Of a stretch of 64,000 nucleotides of DNA, positions 52,537 to 60,446 are shown piece by piece (positions within the stretch are counted from its first letter, which is position 1; every line of letters begins with the position of its first letter). Below the pieces are notes generated by a model. The model had not been told where the DNA came from. It searched no databases and saw nothing but the letters and a program-made list of their open reading frames with translations. This stretch comes from an uncultured Coriobacteriaceae bacterium. Its GTDB lineage: Bacteria > Actinomycetota > Coriobacteriia > Coriobacteriales > Coriobacteriaceae. The DNA is taken from positions 1-64,000 of the forward strand of contig CALULH010000006.1 in assembly GCA_944321435.1 (NCBI GenBank), in the 5' to 3' direction. The translations under genes were made by a program, and so were the position numbers.

Positions 52537-53549
52537 CCCTCTTCCTTGGAGTACTTGATGCGCGGGTCGAGGTAGGCGTAGATGACGTCGACCACCAGGT
52601 TGATGATGGTGAAGATCACGCCGATCAGAAGAACCGCTCCCTGGATCACGGGGAAGTCCGACTTGAGGATGCAGTCAACCACGTACTTGCCGATGCCCGG
52701 CCATGCGAAGACCGTCTCGGTGAGCATGGCGCCGCCCAGAAGGCTGCCCAGCTGCAGGCCGACCACGGTGGTGATGGGCAGCATGGCGTTGCGCAGCGCA
52801 TGGTGCTTGTTCACGCGGCCGCGGCGCAGGCCCTTGGCGCGGGCGGTGCGCACGTAGTCCTCGTTAAGCGTGTCGAGCATGCTGGAGCGCGTCATGCGGG
52901 TGATAACCGCCATGGAGTAAAGGGACAGCGCGAGCGCCGGCAGCACGATATGGCGCGCGGCGTCGACGAAGGCCTCGATGTCTCCCGACAGCAAGGTGTC
53001 CACAAGGTAGAGCCCGGTTCCCCCCACCGGCTGCAGCAGCGGGTCGATGCGCCCCGAGCTCGGCAGCACGTGGAGTACGCCAGCGAACAGGATGATGAGC
53101 AGCACGCCCGACCAGAAGATGGGCATGGAAACGCCGATGAGCGCGAAGATCATGGAGACGCCGTCGATGACGGTGTTCTTGTGCACCGCCGACACCACGC
53201 CGAGCGCGATGCCCACCACGGTGGCGATGACGATGGCCACCAGCGCCAGCTCGATAGTGGCCGGGAAGCGGCTCATGAGCTCGGCGGTGACCGAGGTGTG
53301 GGTGTAGTAGCTCTCCCCCAGGTCGCCGTGCAAGGCGCCGAAGAGGAAGTTGAAGTATTGGACGATAAGCGGGTCGTTGAGCCCGTTGGCCTCGCGCCAC
53401 GCCTCCATGGCCTCGGCCGTAGCGTGCTGTCCAAGCACCACCGGCGCAGGGTCCGCCGAGAAGACGCGCATGATCAGAAAGACGATGATCGACACGCCGA
53501 GCAGCACGGGGATCGCCAGCAGCAGGCGCTTGATGATGTACTTGATCAC
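52533..53549 (-). CDS. oppB: Oligopeptide/dipeptide ABC transporter permease (OppB/DppB)
   Basis: The 338-residue permease starts with GTG (MIKYIIKRLLLAIPVLLGVS) behind GGAGGTAAGTAGC. It has six membrane helices, FNFLFGALHGDLGESYYTH and the EAA loop region DYVRTARAKGLRRGRVNKHHALRNAMLP. It ends with YAYLDPRIKYSKEEG. It lies 277 bp downstream of oppA, past a terminator that should reduce readthrough. Confidence 0.95.
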   Translation of the reverse strand: MIKYIIKRLLLAIPVLLGVSIIVFLIMRVFSADPAPVVLGQHATAEAMEAWREANGLNDPLIVQYFNFLFGALHGDLGESYYTHTSVTAELMSRFPATIELALVAIVIATVVGIALGVVSAVHKNTVIDGVSMIFALIGVSMPIFWSGVLLIILFAGVLHVLPSSGRIDPLLQPVGGTGLYLVDTLLSGDIEAFVDAARHIVLPALALSLYSMAVITRMTRSSMLDTLNEDYVRTARAKGLRRGRVNKHHALRNAMLPITTVVGLQLGSLLGGAMLTETVFAWPGIGKYVVDCILKSDFPVIQGAVLLIGVIFTIINLVVDVIYAYLDPRIKYSKEEG

Positions 53550-53777
53550 GCTACTTACCTCCCTCCCTATAGATCCGGACGCATACGCGCCCAAAACCCG
53601 CGACCGCACGCATGCGACATGCCCGCGGCCGGGTCCAGATGTGTCCTGCAAATGGTTAGCAAAGCGGCCGAGAAGGGCGTCCCGGCAAAAAAGGCGCTCT
53701 TCTCGGCCAAAAACGAAGCGAATCGCGGTGTCGCCACCGCACTGCCCGCCCCTGGCAAAGCAGCCGGGGCAAAAGCG

Positions 53778-53814
53778 CGAGGCGCCGCGCTTGTCAGGTA
53801 AGCCCGGCGCCTCG
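53778..53814 (-). terminator. Terminator between oppA and oppB
   Basis: CGAGGCGCCG pairs with CGGCGCCTCG, extended by GCTT/AAGC past a C-C mismatch; TTTT follows on the minus strand. It would favour high expression of the binding protein over the membrane components. Confidence 0.75.
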
Positions 53815-53826
53815 GTGCATGCGGTC

Positions 53827-55440
53827 CTAAGCCGACTTGGTGACGCCCTCCAGGTGCACCACGCCGGTGGGATGCGCGAAAAAGCCCTTGACCTTGGGGT
53901 TGTAGCCCGCCAGGTTGCGCGAGTGGCTGATGAGCATCCACGGGGCCTCGGAGGCAACCATCTGCTCGCACTGCAGGTAGATGTTGTCGCGCTCGTCGCC
54001 CTCCTCGGTGGCAAGGCCCTGGGCGATAAGGGCGTTGTACTCGTCGTTGGAGAAACGGCCCACGTTCATGGACGGGTTGGGATCGGAAAGCAGGTTCATG
54101 AAGTTGTCCGGGTCGCCGTTGTCGCCCACCCAGCCGTACAGGCAGCAGTCGAAGGCGTCGGTCTGGACCTTGGTCTGGTAGGTGGTCCAGTCGAACTGGG
54201 AGATGTTGACGGTCACGCCCGCGTCCGCCAGGTAGCCCTGGATGGCCTCGGCCAGCGCGGTGCCGCCGATGGAGTTGTAAGGACGGACGTTAGAGTAGGT
54301 GTAAAGCGAGACCTCGGTGATGCCGAGCTGCTCGAAGGTGGCGCGGGCCGCATCCGGGTCGTAAGCGGTCTGTTGGACGTCCTCGACGTACGGAGCCATC
54401 CACGTAGGCATAACCGAGGTGGCAACACCCGCGTACTCGCCGTACAGGCTCTTGACCATTTCCTCAACGTTGACGGCCTGGCAGAAGGCGATACGGGCCT
54501 CCTTGCTCGTGAACTGGCCGGAGTCGTTGCGGAACGCCAGGTAGTTGATGTTCATGCCGTCCTCGTTGAAGAGGCTGTAGCCGGCGTCGGTGATGGTGGG
54601 CACCACGGAGGCATCGATGCCGTCGATGATGTCGACCTCGCCGTTGGTGAGCGCGGTCACGCGGCTGGAGTTCTCGGCGATGAAGCGGAAGACCACGTTC
54701 TTGGTCTGGGGCATGTGTTCATCGTCCCAGTAGTCCTCGTTGGCCTCGAGCACCACGTTCTGCCCCTTCTCCCAAGACACGAACTTGTAGGGGCCGGAGC
54801 CGATGGGGTTCTCGTTGGAGTCGCCGGCCTCGATGGCAGACGGGGCGACGATCGGAGCGGCCAGCGCCATGGCCATGTTCTTGATGAACGGCGTGGAGGC
54901 GGCGCGCAAGGTGATGACGAGCGTGGTGTCATCCTGAGCCTCGACGGAGGCAACGCCGGAGTTGGAGTCCTCGGCGCCGTACACAAAGCTCGCGTAGGGC
55001 ATGTCCTCGGTGCGGTTGGGCTCGAGCTGGCGGTCGATGGAGGCCTTCACAGCCTCAGCGTTGCAGTCGGTGCCGTCGTGGAACTTGACGCCCTCGTGCA
55101 GCTTGAAGGTGTAGGTCAGGCCGTCCTCGGAGATTTCGGGCATGTCGGACAGACCGGCCACGACGTCGCAGGTCTCCGTGTCGTAGCGGAGCAGCGTGTC
55201 GTAGATGTTGCACATAACCTTGGCCGACTCGCCGTCGTCAACGTAAGCCGGGTCGAGGCCGCGCGGATCGGCGCCCTGGGCGAAGGTGATGGTGTCGGCC
55301 ACGCCGCCCTCGCTGGAGCTGGAGCCCGCCTCGCTGGCGCGCTGGCTACCGCAGCCTGCCATGCCCATGATGCCAAGGGAGCCCACCGCGCCCATGGCCT
55401 CGATGAAGCGCCTTCTCGAAATGTCTGCCATGCTGGACAT
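53827..55440 (-). CDS. oppA: Oligopeptide/dipeptide-binding lipoprotein (SBP family 5)
   Basis: The 537-residue protein captures peptides outside the cell. The N-terminus has a twin-arginine motif and lipobox: SRRRFIEAMGAVGSLGIMGMAGCGS, written here in parts as SRRRFIEAMG and GMAGCGS, so Tat export and lipid attachment at Cys30 are expected. The mature part has DPRGLDPAYVDDGESAKV, TFKLHEGVKFHDGTDCNAEA and NPIGSGPYKFVSWEKGQ, typical of DppA/OppA. It is the first gene of the importer operon. Confidence 0.94.
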   Translation of the reverse strand: MSSMADISRRRFIEAMGAVGSLGIMGMAGCGSQRASEAGSSSSEGGVADTITFAQGADPRGLDPAYVDDGESAKVMCNIYDTLLRYDTETCDVVAGLSDMPEISEDGLTYTFKLHEGVKFHDGTDCNAEAVKASIDRQLEPNRTEDMPYASFVYGAEDSNSGVASVEAQDDTTLVITLRAASTPFIKNMAMALAAPIVAPSAIEAGDSNENPIGSGPYKFVSWEKGQNVVLEANEDYWDDEHMPQTKNVVFRFIAENSSRVTALTNGEVDIIDGIDASVVPTITDAGYSLFNEDGMNINYLAFRNDSGQFTSKEARIAFCQAVNVEEMVKSLYGEYAGVATSVMPTWMAPYVEDVQQTAYDPDAARATFEQLGITEVSLYTYSNVRPYNSIGGTALAEAIQGYLADAGVTVNISQFDWTTYQTKVQTDAFDCCLYGWVGDNGDPDNFMNLLSDPNPSMNVGRFSNDEYNALIAQGLATEEGDERDNIYLQCEQMVASEAPWMLISHSRNLAGYNPKVKGFFAHPTGVVHLEGVTKSA

Positions 55441-55702
55441 ACGTCCTCCTTTTCTTCCGATACGGAATGTGCCCTATTCTACTGGGCCGGGCGAGAGGAC
55501 GCGGGGCTTTACGCAGCGTTTACTTTATGGCATTAAAGCGTTTACCAAGCAGAAACGTTTCAGAAACGCGGCGGAAATAGTTCGGGATGCCGGGTGTAGG
55601 TGGGCTGGTTTGTGCTATAGGCGAGAAGCGCCAGGGGCCGATTGAAAGCGCGCTTGTGCCTGGCCACCCCCACTCGCGCTTACCCGGTGCCCTCTCGCGC
55701 TT

Positions 55703-55770
55703 GGCCGGCGGGCGATAAGAACCCGGATTTTGCCCGATATCAAAATCCGGAACCTTATCGCCCGCCGGCC
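55703..55770. repeat. Long two-part palindrome in the oppA upstream spacer
   Basis: The outer 17-bp arms (55703-55719 and 55754-55770) and the inner 10-bp arms (CCGGATTTTG 55723-55732 and CAAAATCCGG 55741-55750) are perfect, separated by AAC on both sides. The 684-bp spacer 55441-56124 has no convincing gene. Confidence 0.85.
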
Positions 55771-55983
55771 TTCCTGGTTGCCGCGGCTTGCACGCGCAGG
55801 AGCCGGAGGCGCCTTCGATTGGTCGCGCCTACGTCGGGCAAGGATCCACGTCGGGTCGGCTGGTCGCTGTCATCGCAGGTAGGGGTCGCGACTGGGCTGG
55901 TTGATCGCTCTTATCGCACGCAAGAGCCTTCCCCGTACCCGGTTACCCGTTGTTATCGCAGGGAAGATCTGATTAGGAGCGGA

Positions 55984-56025
55984 AACCGCACGCCACTCCG
56001 GGAAATCCGGGAGTTGCGTGCGGTT
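55984..56025. repeat. Second palindrome in the same spacer
   Basis: AACCGCACGC (55984-55993) pairs with GCGTGCGGTT (56016-56025), and the stem continues inward with two mismatches to an AAAT loop. AGGAGCG (55975-55981) and CGCTCCT (56038-56044) extend it outward. Confidence 0.75.
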
Positions 56026-56124
56026 CGAGCGGGTAAACGCTCCTTAGATATCGCCAAGGCGTTTAACCTGGGGCGTATATGTCGTAGGGGTGTTCAACCG
56101 GGAGCTTAGATGCTGGAATGACGG

Positions 56125-56505
56125 TCAGTTCTTATCGTCCGAGATCGGTGCATCTGATTGCGTGCGCACCGCTTTGTTGTGCAGCCGGCAGAGGCGCACC
56201 GCCGCAACACAGGCAATAAGGACGTACGAGGGATACGAAATGAAGTTGGGCAGCGGCAGCGCAAAATAAACGGGTGCCAAGACAATAAGCGCCGCATCGA
56301 GCGGTAGCAGGAAGCGGCGCACGGCCGCGCCGCCCGTGGCGTCAAGATACAAGATGCGGACAAGCCCGATAACGGTGATGCACCCCCAAAGGGGCAGCAC
56401 GCTCATGCGCGCCTCGTCATCTGCCGCACCCACGAGCCCGTAGTAGCCGAAGCATGCAGCGACGCCCATAATGTACCAACCGTATTTGCTCAGTGGCCGC
56501 ACCAT
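56125..56505 (-). CDS. Small four-helix membrane protein, function unknown
   Basis: The 126-residue protein starts MVRPLSKYGWYIMGVAACFGYYG and has four hydrophobic segments (about 10-30, 37-55, 66-85, 90-107), then a basic, polar tail (RLCRLHNKAVRTQ). The start at 56505 follows GGAAAGGAGTGCC. I do not recognise the family. It is the first gene of a lower-GC block of small membrane proteins; immunity-type or regulatory roles are possible but unproven. Confidence 0.7.
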   Translation of the reverse strand: MVRPLSKYGWYIMGVAACFGYYGLVGAADDEARMSVLPLWGCITVIGLVRILYLDATGGAAVRRFLLPLDAALIVLAPVYFALPLPNFISYPSYVLIACVAAVRLCRLHNKAVRTQSDAPISDDKN

Positions 56506-56558
56506 GGCACTCCTTTCCAGCAGCCCCCGCCAGCCGGCTTCCCTCTCGGCAGCGGCGC

Positions 56559-57130
56559 CTACGCGCTCCAGCCCCGTTCCGCTCGGCGCTTTGCGGTGCA
56601 GTTTTTAACAAGCACCACAGCCGAGAAGAGCAGGGAGACCAAAGAGCAGCCGACCAACGGGCTTACGGCGAGGTTCAGGTACGTGAAGCGAAACGTTGCG
56701 TCCAACGCCGCCGGAACAAGACAGGCAACCGCTATGAGCGCAACGTTTACCAGCCACACCCGCAAGAAAAAGCGCGGCTTCATCGGCACGGCTTTGCTCG
56801 CTGCCGCACGGACAAGAGCAATCAGAGAGAAGGCCGTGTAGATAAAAGCAGCGCATCGAACACGTTCCCAACCAGCATCTGAACGTTGGCGTGGGCAACG
56901 AAGCCTTCGGGATTTGCGCCAGCTGCCCGCACGAGATTCTCAAGGGGAAACGCCACGCTTGTTGCAAACAGCGCGCCGCAGTAAACGATCACCGCAAGCG
57001 CCGGCAGCAGGAAAAACACCGTCTGCACCCGACAGGCAACGCCAGAGCGCGATCCCCTGCCCGCAGCCCCTCCCCCATGCACCAAGGAGCCTTTGTCCGT
57101 AAAGCGAGGAATGGAATGGGAAGAAGGCAT
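56559..57130 (-). pseudogene. Four-helix membrane protein gene broken by a frameshift
   Basis: Frame 1 starts at 57130 behind GGGAGGTGTACC (MPSSHSIPRFTDKGSLVHGG), has a helix at VQTVFFLLPALAVIVYCGAL and stops at 56822 right after NVFDALLLSTRPSL. Reading the other frame from the same point gives a second helix (AFIYTAFSLIALVRAAASKA) that continues in frame into MKPRFFLRVWLVNVALIAVA and two more helices ending near 56559. The downstream piece has no ribosome site of its own. A one-base change near 56834 explains both. No classic slippery heptamer is present, so mutation or a sequencing error is likelier than programmed frameshifting. Confidence 0.65.
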
Positions 57131-57268
57131 GGTACACCTCCCGGCGTTGAGCACGCAGCTACCGTTTTTTGAAAGCTGCTTGAATCATAGCACTTTATCA
57201 AGCGATACTGGCTCCCGCGGAGAAGCAATTGTCAGGACGAGAACCGCTCGCGTGTGTGCAAGCCGCCT

Positions 57269-57703
57269 CTAGGATTGCGCCTGCTCGCGGCGGTTCGCGC
57301 GGGAAAGCGCAATCCCTGCAAAGACGAACGGCGCGATGGCGCAGGCAATCTTCACCATTCCGTACCAGATCCCGTCACGCAAGAAAAAAAGTTCGCGCCG
57401 TTCGGTGTAAACGAGAGCCAGGTCGGAGAAGCTCATCACCCCCACAGCGAGATACGTAGCCGCGGCGCAGAAACCCAAAAGCTTGTCAACCTGGCCCGGT
57501 TCCCGCAGCATGTCCGCAATCGTCGGCACCAGCATAATGCCGCAGACCGCCCACACGGCGCACACCGACACCTGAGATAAGATCGGCTGCCACCGCACCA
57601 GGTCGAACAGATCTGACAGCACCAATAGAAGAATCAGAAACGTAACCGCGTAATAGACCCGCCCGAACAGCTCGCTCCGATTCTTGTAGTTGGCATACAG
57701 CAC
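57269..57703 (-). CDS. Four-helix membrane protein, paralog 1
   Basis: The 144-residue protein starts with GTG (MLYANYKNRSELFGRVYYAV) behind GAGGTTCC. It has four hydrophobic segments and the conserved block LVPTIADMLREPGQVDKLLG, then SRANRREQAQS. It aligns along its length with the protein at 58021 (MLYSNYKKRERL, LVPTIADMVREPGGADRLLG, SRARRREGA). The family is not known to me. The tandem pair suggests local duplication and divergence. Confidence 0.75.
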   Translation of the reverse strand: MLYANYKNRSELFGRVYYAVTFLILLLVLSDLFDLVRWQPILSQVSVCAVWAVCGIMLVPTIADMLREPGQVDKLLGFCAAATYLAVGVMSFSDLALVYTERRELFFLRDGIWYGMVKIACAIAPFVFAGIALSRANRREQAQS

Positions 57704-57953
57704 GGAACCTCAACCCCCTACCGCGGGAAAACGGCGACACCGGGGTCGACGACCAAGTTCGAATCCCAGCGCGCACCGCCGACCACCTGCAAGCCTGAAC
57801 TGCAGTTGAAATTTGCTTGCTATATAACCGATTGCAAACAACCATTCGCCGGCCGTGCGAGGAGTTCGCTCCCGCACGATTGGCTACGTTTCTCGCAGGC
57901 AGGACCTACGCACGGGTCGACTAGTTGTCACGTTGACGGTAGGCAACAAGAGC

Positions 57954-57982
57954 GTGGATTTGCGCCAAACGCAACAATCCAC
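57954..57982 (-). terminator. Hairpin after paralog 2
   Basis: GTGGATT with its complement AATCCAC, and an inner TGCG/CGCA. It lies between the two paralog genes. No U-tract. Nothing else was recognised in the 317-bp spacer 57704-58020. Confidence 0.35.
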
Positions 57983-58020
57983 ATCTTGCCGCCCGCCGAT
58001 TCGCTGAGTTGTCACCAGGC

Positions 58021-58449
58021 TCATGCGCCTTCGCGCCGCCTTGCGCGGGAAAGCTCAAGCTCGATAAAGAGGCACACAGCGAAAACGAGGGCGAGCTCCA
58101 CAATCCGATACGAGGTGGCATCGCGCAAAGCAAGAGCTCCGAGATCCACGCCATAGACGAGCAGCAAGTCAACGACCATCATAACCTCGGCGAGCAGGTA
58201 AACCGCGGCAGCACCGATACCCAAGAGCCTATCTGCCCCGCCGGGCTCCCGCACCATGTCGGCAATCGTCGGTACAAGCACAACACCGCTGATCGTCCAT
58301 GTTGCAAACGTGAGCGCAACAGGCAGCAACGGCGACAAGTCGATCAAGTTAAACAATTCCAGCGCGCATGATAAAAGATTGACAACGATGTTTGCCGTGA
58401 CAATCCCCGAGAGCAACCTCTCTCGTTTCTTGTAGTTGCTGTACAGCAT
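58021..58449 (-). CDS. Four-helix membrane protein, paralog 2
   Basis: The 142-residue protein starts MLYSNYKKRERLLSGIVTAN; the ATG at 58449 was chosen because it matches paralog 1 and follows GAGGTTCT. Four helices are predicted, with LVPTIADMVREPGGADRLLG between helices two and three and a basic C-terminus. The conserved central PTIADMxREPG motif is the best search handle for the family. It lies downstream of the secreted-protein gene. Confidence 0.75.
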   Translation of the reverse strand: MLYSNYKKRERLLSGIVTANIVVNLLSCALELFNLIDLSPLLPVALTFATWTISGVVLVPTIADMVREPGGADRLLGIGAAAVYLLAEVMMVVDLLLVYGVDLGALALRDATSYRIVELALVFAVCLFIELELSRARRREGA

Positions 58450-58550
58450 AGAACCTCGCCTCATCAGATGGCAGCCACTGAACAACATTGATCAGAGTCT
58501 CGGAGCCAAGCGCGGCTTACCCCACTTGGCTCCGAGGCCGATCGTGCGAC

Positions 58551-59222
58551 CTAGCTCCGACTGGTGAATGGGCCTACCGTCGTCTCCATGATGAAGGCAC
58601 CGGTATTGGCGACGTACCACCTCTGAACATTAAAGAAATAGTAGGTGCTGTAATTCACGTACTGATCCTGGATCATGTAGATAGCAGGCACTACGGCTTG
58701 TGCCACAGTCCCCGTAATCGAACGCGCCAGGTTGATTATTGCATTTGCCTGCCCCGACGTAATGCCAAAGATCAGAAGCTGCACCAACACGTTCGCTATA
58801 ACATCGGTTCGAATATCATAGCGAACAGTAGACAGATGCGTGTATCCAGAGGGAACGCTTGCCCTAGCGGATGCGTAAATCTGCGGAATCTCTGGCAACG
58901 GAACGCCATCCACATAAACCGTGCCGTTCTCTTCACGAGAAAACGTTGACACCGTACCGTCAGCATACACGATGGTGGCAGTCGCATTCGGAGCGTCAAA
59001 CACCACCGTAGCACTTTCACCATGAACCTCGTCAGTAACACGATAGCCGTTGGGGATCTCTTCCACGCAAACGCCATCGTACTCGAGATTCCCGTCAGTT
59101 ACCGACAAGTCGAGAGCAGATACTCGCTTTGGGCAAATGCACGCAAACGCAGACAATGCGCCGGCTGCCAAAACAGCCCTCCTGCTCACCACCAAACGAG
59201 AAGATTGCAGAGACGAAGACAT
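58551..59222 (-). CDS. Secreted protein with Tat-type signal, function unknown
   Basis: The 223-residue protein begins with SSRLVVSRRAVLAAGALSAF, a twin-arginine signal, followed by a Cys pair (ACIC) and a likely cleavage near VSALDLS. The mature part begins with a beta-rich segment (ATVVFDAPNATATIVYADGT, VYVDGVPLPEIPQ), then a long hydrophobic helix-like stretch (about 145-170), and an aromatic C-terminus (YYFFNVQRWYVANTGAFIM). I do not recognise it. The start at 59222 follows GGGGAGGTGGATC. It lies downstream of a LysR gene near the radical SAM gene. Confidence 0.75.
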   Translation of the reverse strand: MSSSLQSSRLVVSRRAVLAAGALSAFACICPKRVSALDLSVTDGNLEYDGVCVEEIPNGYRVTDEVHGESATVVFDAPNATATIVYADGTVSTFSREENGTVYVDGVPLPEIPQIYASARASVPSGYTHLSTVRYDIRTDVIANVLVQLLIFGITSGQANAIINLARSITGTVAQAVVPAIYMIQDQYVNYSTYYFFNVQRWYVANTGAFIMETTVGPFTSRS

Positions 59223-59381
59223 GATCCACCTCCCCATATCGAAGACACTTCTGACACCTTCCGGAAGGCTGATTAAATCGTAGCGCGCCGTCGGAATATA
59301 AATTGTGCAAATAGGAGAACAAATCGTGGGATAACAAAACAGATTGTTTACGCCCGTCAGATTGCTTTAGCATGAACTGAT

Positions 59382-60275
59382 TTATGGATGCTGCTTAAGG
59401 CACGCGACTAGACCGTCGAGTAAAAATGCATGAAGCTTATCTGCCTCCGCCTCCGCACCTGTAGAGCAAAAATAAAAGCTGAGGCGGTTCTTGTCGTCGG
59501 CTTTGATGGAATGCCTCACAGCGTCATCCCATTGATCTATAGGCGAGGCGCCATACCCAAAGATAAAGCCACCACGTTGCATAAAATCATGTAATGCGCG
59601 CTCACTGTTTTCCACCAAATCGAAAGATGCGTGGACATTGAAGGCGAGCAAGAGATTGCGAATGTAACTGAAACAAACATGGGTATCGGTCGGAACGGCA
59701 ATATGAGCGTTTTGGAAATCTTCGAGGTCGAGCTCCGGCTGAGCAACACGCGACGAAGAAAACACGCAGAGCGGCGCAGAATGAAAATACTTGCATCCTA
59801 TACGCTGCCCTTCTTCAAAACTGCCTTGGATAACTGCAGCGTCAAGAAGTCCTTCGCGTAGCCCATCCTTACATGCTTCGTTTTGCAGAAAATGGAGCTG
59901 TACGCTGATCCCCTTTGCTTCCGCACGAGTCGCAAGCGTAGCCTTATCGAAAAGACATCCACGGAGAGGGGCTTCGGTGATGCCGAGCTTGATCTCCCGC
60001 TGTTCCGAATGTTGCGCGTCGCGGCGATGGACTCGAGCGGCAAAGTCAGAGAATCCCACAACTAATCGCTCAGCATAAGGAAAGAGCTCAATCGCAAGCG
60101 GAGTGGGCACAATCTCCCTCCCCTGCTTTTGCATAAGCGTACTACCTAATTCGTGCTCAAGACGTTTGATCGACTGGGCGATTGCCTGGGGAGAAATGTA
60201 GAGACGCTTTGCCGCCTTGCGGTAACTGCCAGTACGCATAGCCTCTACAAAGTACTCTAACTGCGTATTGTTCAT
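59382..60275 (-). CDS. LysR-family transcriptional regulator
   Basis: The 297-residue regulator has the N-terminal HTH MNNTQLEYFVEAMRTGSYRK followed by AAKRLYISPQAIAQSIKRLE and a C-terminal effector domain. The start at 60275 is fixed by the HTH. It is divergent from the radical SAM gene; the 171-bp spacer between them carries several palindromes (60278, 60321, 60368). Typical LysR action would be autorepression and effector-dependent activation of the divergent gene. The effector cannot be deduced. Confidence 0.92.
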   Translation of the reverse strand: MNNTQLEYFVEAMRTGSYRKAAKRLYISPQAIAQSIKRLEHELGSTLMQKQGREIVPTPLAIELFPYAERLVVGFSDFAARVHRRDAQHSEQREIKLGITEAPLRGCLFDKATLATRAEAKGISVQLHFLQNEACKDGLREGLLDAAVIQGSFEEGQRIGCKYFHSAPLCVFSSSRVAQPELDLEDFQNAHIAVPTDTHVCFSYIRNLLLAFNVHASFDLVENSERALHDFMQRGGFIFGYGASPIDQWDDAVRHSIKADDKNRLSFYFCSTGAEAEADKLHAFLLDGLVACLKQHP

Positions 60276-60277
60276 TC

Positions 60278-60296
60278 TTATACCTCATATGTATAA
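60278..60296. promoter_or_regulatory. LysR-type operator candidate next to the lysR start
   Basis: TTATAC-N7-GTATAA, a T-N11-A-type inverted repeat directly upstream of the LysR ATG, where autorepression sites usually lie. Confidence 0.5.
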
Positions 60297-60320
60297 ATCA
60301 CTGTTTATCGATGATTTCTA

Positions 60321-60384
60321 TTTGATTATCAATGATGTTGAGTAATGTCGCAATATATCGAATGAACGACAACATATTGTTGTC
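60321..60384. promoter_or_regulatory. Two further palindromes in the lysR / radical SAM spacer
   Basis: TTTGATTATCAA (60321-60332) and the 17-bp GACAACATATTGTTGTC (60368-60384, 7-bp arms). The second lies about 65-80 bp upstream of the radical SAM ATG. Either could bind the LysR protein; the first also resembles a FabT box. Confidence 0.4.
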
Positions 60385-60446
60385 AGTTCGAGGCATGCTC
60401 GAGCCGGCACCTCATGGATAATGTGAAACGTTGGAGGAGGTGAGCC

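Noticed and set aside
56822..56845. Programmed -1 frameshift in the four-helix membrane gene
   Set aside because: The junction CTGCTTTTATC does not offer a standard X-XXY-YYZ slippery site or a clear downstream stimulator; mutation or error is simpler.
57757..57767. GTTCGAATCCC, which looks like a tRNA T-loop
   Set aside because: The flanking bases do not form a T-stem, and no acceptor, D or anticodon arms could be fitted on either strand.
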